Assembly (NCBI GenBank): GCA_949126835.1
Contig: OX421507.1
Span: 25,852,822-25,916,821 of the forward strand
Direction: 5' to 3'
Length of the DNA stretch: 64,000 nt
DNA from: Anisus vortex
Lineage: Eukaryota > Mollusca > Gastropoda > Planorbidae
Below are positions 22,580-34,257 of the stretch, piece after piece. Numbering within the stretch: position 1 is the first letter of the stretch; each line of letters begins with the position of its first letter. A program made the position numbers and the translations under genes. The notes under the pieces were generated by a model, which was not told where the DNA came from, ran no database searches, and was given only the letters and a program-made list of their open reading frames with translations.

Positions 22580-24104
22580 TTTCTACGTTTAGTGATTTGA
22601 CTAATGGTGTTAGTCTTGTTAGTTGGGAATATTTGCAGTATTATAAGGAAGATGCTTTTGTATTCCGGGATAGCTTTAGTTCTGCCAAAAGCCATCAAGG
22701 AGTCTGAAACGTTTCGTTGGAGGATAGGTTACCTTCCGTGGCATTGTTTGGATTCTACCGCTAAAAACAAAAATAACACGCTCGAGCTATATGCTATATA
22801 CTGCTGCCAATTTTGACGATTTGGTACTAGAAAGAAAAAACAATATTTGACGTTGGGATGAAAAGCAATAACACAGTACTGGAGTCGTATAGGTTACGAA
22901 GTAAATGTGTTTTCATGAAAAGTAAAAGATGGCCGGGTTTCACGGAAAATATAACAGAAAAGCCACGGAAAATAAATAATCCCCCCAATTAAAGATCTGG
23001 TGGTGAAAGCGCGTGCTTCTCTGAGCGTGTGTTGAGGTGTTTGTGTAAGAAACGAACAGAAGACAAGATGGCGGTGGTCGTTCGTAGGACGAGACTTGAC
23101 GAGTACCGAGGGCCCCCTTGTTCTACTTGGCATGCTGTTAAAAACAGTGACGTGTGATGAATGCAAAGAATGTTCATTATCTGATGGAGAAATCAATCAA
23201 TCAACCTGCCTGTCGGTAGTCTGTCTGTCTGTCTGACTTTATCTCTGTGTCTGTCCTTATTTTTTTTTTTCGCTCACCTCTCTGTCTGGTATAGTAATAG
23301 TTGTTGTTGTTTAAAAGAAAAACATTTGTCTATCCATTACTTACTTAAACAGTTTATATTCTTGTTACAGCTGCTACATAAAAACAAAATGATGTAAGCC
23401 GGCTTATGTTAAGCGAGCTAAATGATGATAAACCCAGGTGGTTTTCCTTGATGAATTGACGTAATACAGTTGTGTCCCATCCCCGACCGCCCCCCCCCCC
23501 AACACACTTTTTTGTTTAAAGGAAACTTTTGTGTGGTGCTCTTGATTAAAACCACCTTGGGAGCTCATCCCCACCTGCCGCTATTAAACAAAAGAAGAAA
23601 AAATGTCAAAATGCGCGCAAAGCGTCCACAGATTTCGATTACACCGATCATTTCCGGTACTTTTTTTTCTGTGGGTTGTCGTGTGTTTTCATATTTGGCG
23701 GAAATACGCTTTTTACAGTGGGCTTGGTAGACTTGCGGCACCCATCTACTCTCCAAGTCAGTCTGATTGTAAGCTTTATTAAAAGCCCAAAACCCAAACT
23801 GAGAGCGATTGCATTTTTTGTTTTAAGGTTTCAATTACTTCTATTTTGGTCAAGATGTTTTGGCCCCTGAATAGCTAGCCAATACTCTGTCAACACACTT
23901 TTCCATCATCCCATCGTGGTCTCATTAAAACTGAGTTTGTTTCTCTGTCTGTCTGACTATGTGTGTGTGTAAAGGCCAACGTATGATCTTATTATTAAAG
24001 TAAATATAAATATTGAAAGATCTCAAAGTAGTGTTTGTAATATCTATAATATTCTATAGACTATACTACATCTACATCGATTCTAATGCAAAAAGAAAAA
24101 AGAA
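22580..24104. other. No gene seen
   Basis: AT-rich intron with a poly-C run at 23490 and a GTCTGTCT tract near 23217-23235. No recognisable element. Confidence 0.55.
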
Positions 24105-24160
24105 AGTATCCCGTCGGACCAAATTGATCCATAGGGCAGGTGGAGCGGCGTTCACATTTT
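24105..24160 (-). mobile_element. SINE A, 3' fragment
   Basis: Minus strand of the SINE A end (CGTCGGACCAAATTGATCCA on the + strand), only about 55 bases. Confidence 0.65.
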
Positions 24161-24530
24161 ACTTTATACATTATATTTTACTTTAATGTATATGGCAATT
24201 ATACACAAAGACACTCTACTCAATATCTCCCTTACGTGAAATTTCCTTCAACACTTTTTTTTTTGTATATTGAAAAAAAAAAACAACCTCCAATTCTAAT
24301 AAACAGAGAGCTAGCGATCCTTTAACCACCCAGCGTCCTGCAGCCACCTGTTACAAATCCGGGTCTGCTGTGGTTTGTCAAGGATCTTGTTCACTGTGAA
24401 ATAATACATTCAAGCCACTCGGTGAATGTTTAGTGAAGAATTTAATGCTTGAACTTATGTACAATAATACCATTCAACTTCACTGGTCAATGATAAATAG
24501 CTTGTATATCGCTAATCAAATGTAACAACA

Positions 24531-24596
24531 ACTGATCACACCAATACGTGCCACTGACCACACCAATACGTGCCACTGACCACACCAATACGTGCC
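24531..24596 (+). repeat. 22-bp tandem repeat, exactly three copies
   Basis: Units ACTGACCACACCAATACG + TGCC at 24531, 24553 and 24575; the first has T for C at one site. Confidence 0.95.
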
Positions 24597-24604
24597 TTAT
24601 AGAG

Positions 24605-24886
24605 AAGATGTTATGAAGTACGATAGCCAAGCGGCAGCGCGTTCGACTGGCTTCCATAGGTTCTGGGCTGAAATCCTGGTGAAGGCTAGGATTTGTTCCC
24701 GGGACTGGAAGCAGGTGTCCCTGAGTCTACCCACCTTTAATGGGCACCTGACATTAGTTTGGGTAAAGTAAACACGGCTGGGCGTTGTGCTGGCCACACA
24801 TCCCCTAGTATGCCGTGACCACAGAAACTGGTCGCTGCTTCACCGGGCCTATGACCAATATGGTCCGAAGGGTACTTACCTTATCT
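24605..24886 (+). mobile_element. SINE A, near full-length copy
   Basis: Head with A-box-like TAGCCAAGCGGC, GCGCGTTCGAC, a decayed B box, then GTGAAGGCTAGGATTTG, the full central domain and the GGTCCGAAGGGTACTTA end. It is the best example of the family layout in the window. Confidence 0.92.
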
Positions 24887-26106
24887 TTTTTATAGGTTTG
24901 GGTGCAGAGAAGTACTTGAATGGATTTCCCCAAAGTTATCAAAAGACAAAAAGAACATGAGTACTACAAAGTTCTAGAGACTGTGATAAAACATATTGAT
25001 ATTATTACGCCATAATAAATAACTATCTACGCAAATAATCTCTACGGCAACATTAAATATAAATAAATAACTCGAACTAGCAAGACGATTGCAAAACACT
25101 CTTGTCCATTTGGCGCTTCTCGAATTCCGAGATGTCGAATGTTAACAGGTAAGAAGGAACAAAAAAAAAATGTTTGACTCTATTTATTCTAACACACAAT
25201 TGTTTGATCCTGGCACGTCAAGGGGGCGCACGTGGATAGAAGTATACGAGTACTTTGGGAGGGAAGGGGGAGTAGGGAGGAGTAAAATGGAGATGGGAGT
25301 GGTGGGAGGGGGAGGAGGTTGCTGCTCATCAAGAGCAGTGACGAGCCGAGGCGCGTTGATTGCATGTGTGTGGATTCAAGTGGGTGGGTGTTGCGTGCGC
25401 CAAGAGACTCCGTGCATCCCGGGCGCGTTAAGTTGATCTGAAAGAGCCTTAAGAGATGCTCACCCTGAAACATGTAAACAAACACAACACACAAGAGAAG
25501 GTACGCTACAATCACCACCCAGGCACGTCTTTACAAATTTCACTTAAAGGTATTTTTTTTAAACACGCAAGCAAATAATTATCACACGAGCATCACTCAT
25601 CTCCGAAACACTCAATCGTGCTTCAGCATTGAGAGAACTACAGGCACGTGCTCACTGTGAATAAAAAAAATACACACCTCCACCCCACAAAGCTACAACA
25701 ACACACATTCGAATTCGAATTGGTACGTAATGTCAACAAGAGTTAATTAATGTATATTATTGCTGGAATACAAAAAGTCGCACTCGCGGCGCACAAATTT
25801 GTTTGTTGCTCTGAGTGAGAAACTGTGCTCACCCTTTCCCACCTACCCCGCCCTAACCCTCCTCTTCTTCCACCACAGGGAAAACCTGAAAAACACAAAA
25901 ATAAATAAAAAAGATTCATTGGATTGAAGCTCAGGGAATCGTTAAGTTCCTTTGATTGGTAGCACCATGCTTGTTTTGATTATGAGAAAAGAAAACGTGG
26001 GCTTTCGCGTTGGCGGAATATATCGAAAACATTGCAGGGAGGAGGGGGTAAGCAATAAATACGCAGCGAACTGGAGTACAAAATACACAAGCATTTCATG
26101 ACTATG
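24887..26106. other. No gene seen
   Basis: Intronic. G-rich run of about 60 bases at 25256-25320; otherwise AT-rich. Confidence 0.55.
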
Positions 26107-26170
26107 CTAACATATAAGATAAGATATGATTACTCTATTGAGCCAAATAAATGGAAATGTGACTTAATTG
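26107..26170 (+). repeat. Dispersed repeat, related to 56226-56285
   Basis: ATAAGATA, TATTGAGCCAAATAAATGG and TTAATTGCA recur in order at 56226-56285 with scattered changes. Class unknown. Confidence 0.6.
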
Positions 26171-26647
26171 CATGCAATCTTATCTCATCTTGAGAATTAG
26201 TTGGGGGTTTTTGGCATTTTTCCCCTTCTAAAATAAGACATTTGTTGAAAAAATGTGCCAGCCTTATCAAAGCTTTTGTTTGTTCTTAGAGTTCAAGGAA
26301 GACAGAATGAGGGGGGGGGGGGGGGGGAGGCTTTAATTGCCTGTGCTTGGTTATGGTTTAATTAAGGGGGGGAGGCGGGGGACTGTGGCCTGGCATAGAA
26401 AACGGGAAAATCCGGAGATGCAGACAGATTAGGGAGTCATAATGGGTCAATGAAAACCCGCCGCCCGATTCCCCCATCCAAATTCGTCGGTTCTTTTATG
26501 ACCTCGGTCTTCTCGCAACGTGATTGACCATAAAGTGTCCGATAGGGAGATGGACGCGAGCCATGGTCAGTTTGTCATAACGTGACCTGAATGAGTGACC
26601 ATGATGAGCAGACTTTTAGTCAGGGATAGGATGAATGGAGGAGTTGA
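26171..26647. other. No gene seen
   Basis: Poly-G run at 26310-26329. 26455-26590 is less AT-rich and repeat-free but not recognised. Confidence 0.5.
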
Positions 26648-26713
26648 TCTCTCTCTTTCATTATCTCTATCGCTCTATCTCTCTCTCTATCTCTCTCTCT
26701 CTGTCTATCTCTC

Positions 26714-26790
<77 letters not shown>

Positions 26791-26959
26791 ATCTATCTAT
26801 CTATCTCTATCTCTCTATCTCTCTATCTCTCTATCTCTCTATCTCTCTATCTCTCTATCTCTCTATCTCTCTATCTCTCTATCTCTATATATATATCTAT
26901 ATATCTATCAATCTATCTATCTCTCTATCTATCTCTCTATCTATCTATCTCTCTATCTT

Positions 26960-26994
<35 letters not shown>

Positions 26995-27104
26995 CTCTAT
27001 TTATCTATTTATCTCTCTATCTCTTTCTCTATCTATCTATCTATCTATATATCTATCTATCTATCTTTCTTTCTTTCTCCCTATCTATCTATCTCTCTCT
27101 ATCT
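26648..27104 (+). repeat. Compound (TCTC)/(TA)/(TCTA) microsatellite
   Basis: CT repeats, a (TA)n core at 26754-26788, then CTATCT units. Two plus-strand frames remain open across it only because of the repeat. Confidence 0.96.
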
Positions 27105-27821
27105 GGCTCGCTAGCTACAAATTTATCTAATAATATATCTATCTATCATTTATTTATCAACTATCTGTCAATAAATCAAACCATCTATCTCTACCTTTTT
27201 TTGGTTTGTTAATCTATCCAATCTCATATAACGTGTCTGTATGTCTCCCAGTTTGTCTGTCCATCCATCTACCCATCCGTGATTCTGTCTGTGTAGCTGT
27301 CTATATGTCATATCACCCGCCTACATACCTGTCTCTCTGTCTAAGGCCGTCGTTCATTATATAGTATGCTATGATCGTAAGTTTTGCGTTGAATTGATTG
27401 AAATGCTTTTAGGGTTTTCCCCCATTATTAATCCCCCCCCCTCCCACCAACAACCCCCTTTTTCCCCTCTAAATTTAATTAAAATCCCAGCAGACGACTA
27501 ATTTTCTAATTTGAATCATACAAATAATAAACAATTCAAGTAAACTAAAAATTTTACAAAAACAATTATTTCCTCCGCTTTAGTTTAATGAGGCTCATTA
27601 TCGTCTCTTTAAAAAAAAAAAGTTCATTCGATATAGATTCTAATTCCGTTATTACTTTCATCCGAGATATATTAAACGGTGTGTTTTAAAAAAAAAAGGT
27701 CCTTAACTCTTGCTAACCGTTTAGCCATACTGTATGCACTAACACTGTGGCTCAGCATGATAATTGTATGTATGGAAAGAGTTAATGTCGTATTTGAAAA
27801 AAATTAAGACAATATTCTGTA
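27105..27821. other. No gene seen
   Basis: Decaying CTAT-rich flank, then AT-rich sequence. Confidence 0.55.
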
Positions 27822-27973
27822 CTTAACAAAACTTATAAGTTTTAAAGACGTTCCTTCCAGATAGAAGATTATTACGTCCACAATGACAAAACTCCTGCAG
27901 GGCGGCAGGGATAGAACCCGCAACGTGTCGGTTGACAGTCCGGTGAACTAACCGTATGATCAGCCGGCCTTTT
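27822..27973 (-). mobile_element. SINE E, near full-length copy (tRNA head plus LINE C tail)
   Basis: Minus strand: head GGCCGGCTGATCATACGG, B box GGGTTCTATCCC, CTGCCGCCCTGCAGG, then the tail GGACGTAATAATCTTCTATC, GGAAGGAACGTCTTT and AACTTATAAG. The tail is the LINE C 3' end with small changes. Confidence 0.85.
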
Positions 27974-28204
27974 AAGCAATTTTTGTATTGCTTTTAAAAA
28001 GATGGTTGCTAATCATTTTATTGGATTGGAAGTTGGTTCCAAGCTGTAGACAATTTTTTAAAAGTTGGTCTGGCCACACACTCCCGCTGAAAGTCGTTGC
28101 CTACCGAAACAGTTGTAAACTCATGAATAATTTTCCATGATGCTCGCTAGAAATCGGGTTTTCCCTATAACCAGTTTGATATACTCCTGTGCTTTTACCT
28201 CCCC
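27974..28204. other. No gene seen
   Basis: Intronic AT-rich DNA. Confidence 0.5.
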
Positions 28205-28330
28205 TGTTTACTCGTGTTTTGTTTTTTTCCAGTGACTATTTATTTTCTATGATCGTATGCACGTAACGAGCTTAATTTAATTAGAGTAATTACAGCTGTA
28301 TCCATGGCAACATATGTTTACCACCGGTTA
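28205..28330 (+). promoter_or_regulatory. Candidate intronic enhancer motif cluster
   Basis: Within 126 bases: TGTTTAC (forkhead-type) at 28205-28211 and 28315-28321, TAATTA (homeodomain-type) at 28278-28283 and 28287-28292, CAGCTG (E-box) at 28293-28298, GTATCCATGGCAAC (RFX X-box-like) at 28298-28311, and ACCGGTT (Grainyhead-like) at 28323-28329. It lies in a repeat-free patch of the Wnt intron. Motif presence is seen; regulatory function is inference. Confidence 0.35.
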
Positions 28331-28465
28331 CCGCTTAGAATGATAATTATCTCTCCCTCCCCCTCTTTTTTTTTTCAAACCCATCCGGTCGATCTCTGGT
28401 CTGTGCCGCCAAAACAGCAAATACTTCAACAGTAAAGTGTTGAAACATATTAATAATAAAAATCA

Positions 28466-29660
28466 AATACTATAAGATGGACCGCTTGCTCTATTTTTAA
28501 AGCTTATAAACTTTTTTTTTTCCGTGCGCGACCAATAAGGCTGTTTTAAATGACTTCTAAGCACCTTGTCTTGAATGACTTCTACGCACCTTGTCTTGAA
28601 TGACTTCTACGCACCTTGTCTTGAATGATCTACGCACCTTGTCTTGAATGACTTCTACGCACCTTGTCTTGAATGACTTCTACGCACCTTGTCTTAAATG
28701 ACTTCTACGCACCTTGTCTTGAATGACTTCTACGCACCTTGTCTTGAATGACTTCTACGCACCTTGTCTTAAATGACTTCTACGCACCTTGTCTTAAATG
28801 ACTTCTACGCACCTTGTCTTAAATGACTTCTACGCACCTTGTCTTAAATGACTTCTACGCACCTTGTCTTAAATGACTTCTACGCACCTTGTCTTAAATG
28901 ACTTCTACGCACCTTGTCTTAAATGACTTCTACGCACCTTGTCTTAAATGACTTCTACGCACCTTGTCTTGAATGACTTCTACGCACCTTGTCTTGAATG
29001 ACTTCTACGCACCTTGTCTTGAATGACTTCTACGCACCTTGTCTTGAATGACTTCTACGCACCTTGTCTTGAATGACTTCTACGCACCTTGTCTTGAATG
29101 ACTTCTACGCACCTTGTCTTGAATGACTTCTACGCACCTTGTCTTGAATGACTTCTACGCACCTTGTCTTGAATGACTTCTACGCACCTCGTCTTGAATG
29201 ACTTCTACGCACCTTGTCTTGAATGACTTCTACGCACCTCGTCTTGAATGACTTCTACGCACCTTGTCTTGAATGACTTCTACGCACCTTGTCTTGAATG
29301 ACTTCTACGCACCTTGTCTTGAATGACTTCTACGCACCTTGTCTTGAATGACTTCTACGCACCTTGTCTTGAATGACTTCTACGCACCTTGTCTTGAATG
29401 ACTTCTACGCACCTTGTCTTAAATGACTTCTACGCACCTTGTCTTGAATGACTTCTACGCTCCTACGATTGCATTAAAGGTTTCCGCTGTATACAACTTC
29501 TCGATTTTAATCTTAATTTTCTATTGAGAAAACCATAGCGAATTACTAAACCGGAATTCTAGAGGACTTAGTGCGATTGGAAATTCCGAAACTAAGTATT
29601 TCAAGTTATCAAATAGCAGAAATATTAAACAAAGCGGTCGATCTTATCTTTAATAAAAAT
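28466..29660 (+). repeat. Dispersed repeat D, copy 2, with a minisatellite expanded inside it
   Basis: 28466-28547 and 29461-29660 match the two halves of the copy at 15560-16045. The 25-bp array sits where that copy has only a few bases (GCTGGCCTAAAAATTTACGC). Confidence 0.75.
28548..29460 (+). repeat. 25-bp minisatellite, about 36 copies
   Basis: Units ATGACTTCTACGCACC then TTGTCTTGA or TTGTCTTAA. The AAATGAC form is grouped in blocks (chiefly 28769-28960) among the GAATGAC form. A 2-base deletion occurs once near 28629 and a CTCGTC variant twice (29190, 29240). Confidence 0.97.
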
Positions 29661-31082
29661 ATAACTTTTTTTTTCTAAACAAAAAAGGGGAAAATGTTTA
29701 CGTCTTTAAATGAAATAACAGAGAATTCCCGCCCCACATCGACCCACCCAAGAAAAAGAAAAAATAGAAAACATGCGTTATTACACGTTCTAGCTCCCCA
29801 TGGGTTGTCTGTAAAGAATGCTTTAAGTCTTAACAGACAAGCTCAAAGTTCTTTGCTCTCAAAACCTTCCCGGCTCCCCAACCCCCCTCAATATCCACCC
29901 CACCTCTCATCGTCCGACCCCCACCCCCTTCCCAATGACTACCTCTCACCAAGCCAGGTTTTGGTTTTCCAGAGAATCCCTTTTACCATCCTACCCCTCC
30001 CCCACCATCCCTTCTCAGTTTTGCGTTGTTTTTTCCTTATCTATGCTGTGCGGGTTTTTAGTTTGTTTTTTCCATGACGTGTGTCTTGTATAGGTTACGA
30101 AAGCTGATATTTCTATATTGACAAGTCTTAACGTGTATGCATGCATAAAAGGTCACGTGCAAAAACATTTCCGTTCTCATTCGATCATTTTATTCCAAAC
30201 AATGTCTGTGTGCTACTTTACTGGTTGTACTCAAATTTGTTGGGGATTAAAATTTATTTCATTTCCAATAGATGTTTACAAAGCAAAACAATGTATTGTA
30301 AAAGTCAGAAGGGAATAATCACCTTTTTAAAATATCAAACTTATTGCTTAATGCAAAAGAATTTTTGTTATTCGTTTTTATGAATTTACGCATTTTGTTT
30401 TTCAATAACCAAGAAAACGCAACTCTTGACTCATTTATTTTGTAAACAAATAAAAATTAACGTCACGCGATTAACACTTGAGTATTAATGATCGCCTGTT
30501 CACTTTTGATGTTAAAAACGGATTCCTCATAACTAATATTGTATCCTTTGTATAATTCTAAAAGACTAGAACTGGCCGTCGAGGTTGAAATCAATTGTCA
30601 AACACCAGCAAAAGCATGATTTTTTTTGTTATTAGTTTAAACATAGAACAGGAAGTTCACGAACATTCGGGTTCAAAAGTTCACGCCTCATTACGACTTG
30701 TCCATTGCCCCAGCGTTGTTGCACTGGTGGCGGCAATTGTTATTACGCATACAGAAATAACGATTGAAAATTTAAATTAGTATTTCTGTATGCGTAATAT
30801 ATTATGTATATATTCTGTTATGCGGTCACGTGACTTTACATTAACCAATGAGCATGGTTTGTATTTGGCTTTAAGTTGCGTTTGTAGGTGTGTGTGTATG
30901 TATTTTTGTGAAAAAAAATGAGGGGATAGAGGAGACTATAGATTTTAAGGGTGAAAAAAAAATGGCCATGGTGATGGGGGGGGGGGGGGTTAATCCCTGA
31001 TTGATTCTGCGAATTAATTACATGACATAGTTTCACTGCTCTTAATCTATTCATATATCTATCTTTATATATATATATATAA
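29661..31082. other. No gene seen
   Basis: Intronic AT-rich sequence; C-rich patch 29870-30020 and poly-G run at 30978. ATTATTACGCATACAGAAATA (given as TTACGCATACAGAAAT, 30732) has an inverted partner ATTTCTGTATGCGTAA at 30782, a possible hairpin of 16 bp. Confidence 0.55.
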
Positions 31083-31345
31083 CTAGCTGAGTGGTGAGCG
31101 TGTCTGTTTGCCATGCGGGCGACCTGGGTTCCATTTCCCCAACGGATAACTTTACTTTTCCTTTTCTACTTTGTTATTTATTTTAATTAATATTAGTCTA
31201 GTTTTTTTTATATTTTATTTTAAAGATTGTAAAGAATTTCATGACTTAAAGCTTTCCTAAAATGTTTTCAGTAATTAAAATCTAATAACTATATTTTAGA
31301 CGCATGCGGGAGACGGGTGTTCGACTCCCAGCCAGGGATAGTCCT
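31083..31345 (+). mobile_element. tRNA-like SINE heads (SINE G), two diverged heads
   Basis: The first head has TAGCTGAGTGGTGAGCG (A-box-like), GCCATGCGGGCGACC and GGGTTCCATTTCC. The second (31296-31343) has GCATGCGGGAGACGGG and TGTTCGACTCCC. Both resemble the head at 35108-35165. Confidence 0.65.
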
Positions 31346-31410
31346 AACTTTTTGTTAAATAAAAAGACATCCTTTTCTTAAACCCGATTCATCTTCCCTT
31401 TATCCCATAT

Positions 31411-31608
31411 GAAGGTCGGCTGGTCATGTGGTAAGTTCACTGGACTGTAACCGACATGTAGCGGATTTTATCCCTGCCGCCGACCGATCCCTGCCGCCCT
31501 GCAATAGTTTTGGGCCTAGTGGACGTAATAATCTTCTATCTAGAAGGAACGTCTGTAAAACTTATAAGAAGTTATAAGAAATTTAATTCTGTAAAACTTA
31601 TAACACGT
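31411..31608 (+). mobile_element. SINE E, full copy (tRNA head plus LINE C tail)
   Basis: Head GGTCGGCTGGTCATGTGG, TAGCGGATTTTATCCCTGCC, a middle CTGCCGCCCTGCAA, then GGACGTAATAATCTTCTATC with AGAAGGAACGTCTGT and TTATAAG repeats. CTTCT-ATCT-AGAAG forms a perfect 5-bp hairpin. Confidence 0.87.
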
Positions 31609-31799
31609 TGAGGGTCGTTGGGGCACCATTTTTTTTTGTTTTAACTGTTGAACGATTGTATGCAACTCGTCTCGATCCTGCGTCGCCCTCTCGAAATCCG
31701 CAAGAGATAAGCCGGTCCTCTCCCTGATGCAATCCTCCCATCTTGTCTTCTGCCTGTTTTCAGTAAATAATTATTAATTATATTTTTTAAATTATTATA

Positions 31800-31885
31800 G
31801 CTTTCTGTAGGCCTACACTGTAGTTTTTAAAATGTGTATCAGTAGCTATGTATATTCCCCGGGCAACGCCGGGGAGTTATGGCTT
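31800..31885 (+). mobile_element. SINE G tail with CCGGG hairpin
   Basis: Contains ATTCCCCGGGCAACGCCGGG and ATGGCTTGTG, matching tails at 35290-35325 and 40370-40405. Confidence 0.7.
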
Positions 31886-33355
31886 GTGTTACATAAAGTA
31901 GTGCACTAGTGTAATAATTGAATTCGTTCTTACATATTGTGAGGGGTTTGATGCAAAATCTCCTAACAATTTTAATGCGCACATAAAACCACGTAAAGTC
32001 TTTACCTTTCTACCTGCCATATAATCAAGCCGAATACACTAGACACTAGATACTAGCAATGTGTTTTTTTTTTAAAGAACATGCAAGAGGCTATTTGGTT
32101 GCATGATGTTTTTAAGGAAAATTCCGAAATTTCTCACAGTTGCACACGTTTGTTTGTGCGGCGCCATGAAATTAAAGCAACTCTGTTGGTAGCAACATAT
32201 TAGCAACATTTTTTTTAAAGAAATAAATAAGAATAGTTGTGAGTGAGTTGTGAAGGGGGCTGATGGTGGGTAAAGCTAACCCCGAGACCAGGCTTTTAGT
32301 CTTCGTTAAACTGTGGGCCAGACTTTATTCTTTTGATATATTTTATTTCTGCCCAGCAGGAGCGGGTCCATAAAAGTGTTTTCAGATTATTTTTTTTTAT
32401 ATATTCAAAGTGGATCCGCTCGTTTTTATCCACCCTTACGCCCATGCATTTTAGTATTGCGCTTACGTCCATTAACCACCGACATCGTACGTAATAGACG
32501 CAAAGTTTATCTCCTACACGAACTTCCCTCCCCTTAACATCACCGTGCATCCCCCCAACGAGACATTGCCAGAGACGCCCGTTTCGTTAACGAAGCAGTA
32601 GGTCATTAAAAGGAACTTCAGAAAGGCGTTCTCCGTGAGGGTCCGTCTCAAAAAAAGGTACCAGCGCTTACTTCCTGATAGTAATAACACGTCTTCGGAA
32701 CCCCAGTCTGCTCTCAGTCCATGCCCGCTGCCCCCCCCCCCTCCCCTCCCTCTACCCCCCAAACCCTCGCCGGCGTCCACGGGGTTAATGCTGATAAGAC
32801 AATAACTTGAAATATCTTCGTCATGGGAGGCAATAAAAGTGAGCCAAGCGAAAGAGACGTGGATTCTTCCCCCTGCCCGGTTATTTTGTAACCAAGCTTT
32901 TGTCAATTTTCCCCATCTGATGATCTATATTCTATATAATATATCGAAAGTTTGTTCTACCAGTTATGATAAGCTTGTTACCTACAATAATAGACGCACG
33001 CACACTTTTAGTTCTAAAATTTGATAATAAAATAAACGTTTTGTGCTTGCGAATTAACGACTTCGTGTTTTTTATATTATTTTATTATATGAGAAAATAT
33101 ATTGCGGATTTTCCGGAAATTTCGAAAATAGTCGCGATATTTGAAGACCCAAGCAATTTAGTTAATTCTACAAAATATTTCGTTAATTCCATTAAAACAC
33201 TAATAGTTATCTGTACATTACTGTATAGGGTTGTTTGTTAATACACGTTAAAGAAATACTGTAAATATGGTGTACATACCTACTTCGCCTATTTTTCAGC
33301 TATCGCAGCCGGTCTCGGAACCTATCTACCGCGATAAACGAGGATTCATTGTATT
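31886..33355. other. No gene seen
   Basis: Mostly AT-rich. 32500-32720 and 32770-32870 are richer in CG dinucleotides and free of repeats, with GCTGATAAG at 32790; nothing further can be said. Confidence 0.5.
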
Positions 33356-34257
33356 TCTGTTTTACCGAAGTCATTTTAATCCGTGGATATGTCTCTGTTT
33401 TTACCGAAGACATTATAATCTGTGGATATGTCGCTGTTTTTACCGAAGACATTTTAATCTGTGGATATGTCTCGTGTTTTTACCGAAGACATTTTAATCT
33501 GTGGATATGTCTCTGTTTTTACCGAAGACATTTTAATCTGTGGATATGTCTCTGTTTTTACCGAAGACATTAATTAATCTGTGGATATGTCTCTGTTTTT
33601 ACCGAAGACATTTTAATCTGTGGATATGTCTCGTGTTTTTACCGAAGACATTTTAATCTGTGGATATGTCTCTGTTTTTACCGAAGACATTTTAGTCTGA
33701 GGATATGTCTCTGTTTTTACCGAAGTCATTTTAGTCTGAGGATATGCCTCTGTTTTTACCGAAGACATTTTAATCTGTGGATATGTCTCTGTTTTTACCG
33801 AAGACATTAATTAATCTGTGGATATGTCTCTGTTTTTACCGAAGACATTTTAATCTGTGGATATGTCTCGTGTTTTTACCGAAGACATTTTAATCTGTGG
33901 ATATGTCTCGTGTTTTTACCGAAGACCTTTTAGTCTGAGGATATGTCTCGTGTTTTTACCGAAGACATTTTAGTCTGAGGATATGTCTCTGTTTTTACCG
34001 AAGACATTTTAGTCTGAGGTTATGTCTCTGTTTTTACCGAAGACATTTTAGTGTGAGGATATGTCTCTGTTTTTACCGAAGACATTTTAGTCTGAGGATA
34101 TGCCCCTGTTTTTACCGAAGACATTTTAGTGTGAGGATATGTCTCTGTTTTTACCGAAGACATTTTAGTGTGAGGATATGTCTCTGTTTTTACCGAAGAC
34201 ATTTTAGTCTGAGGATATGCCTCTGTTTTTACCGAAGACATTTTAGTCTGAGGATAT
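33356..34257 (+). repeat. 39-bp minisatellite ending 45 bp before exon B
   Basis: About 23 units with core CTGTTTTTACCGAAGACATT, then TTAATCTGTGGATATGTCT or TTAGTCTGAGGATATGTCT. The AAT/GTGG form fills most of the first half, the AGT/GAGG form the second. The period is divisible by three, so frames on both strands repeat a 13-residue unit. Some units carry a TCGTG insertion or ATTAATTAAT. Confidence 0.97.

Noticed and set aside
26595..27212. 205- and 159-codon frames
   Set aside because: Translation of a CT/TA/TCTA microsatellite.
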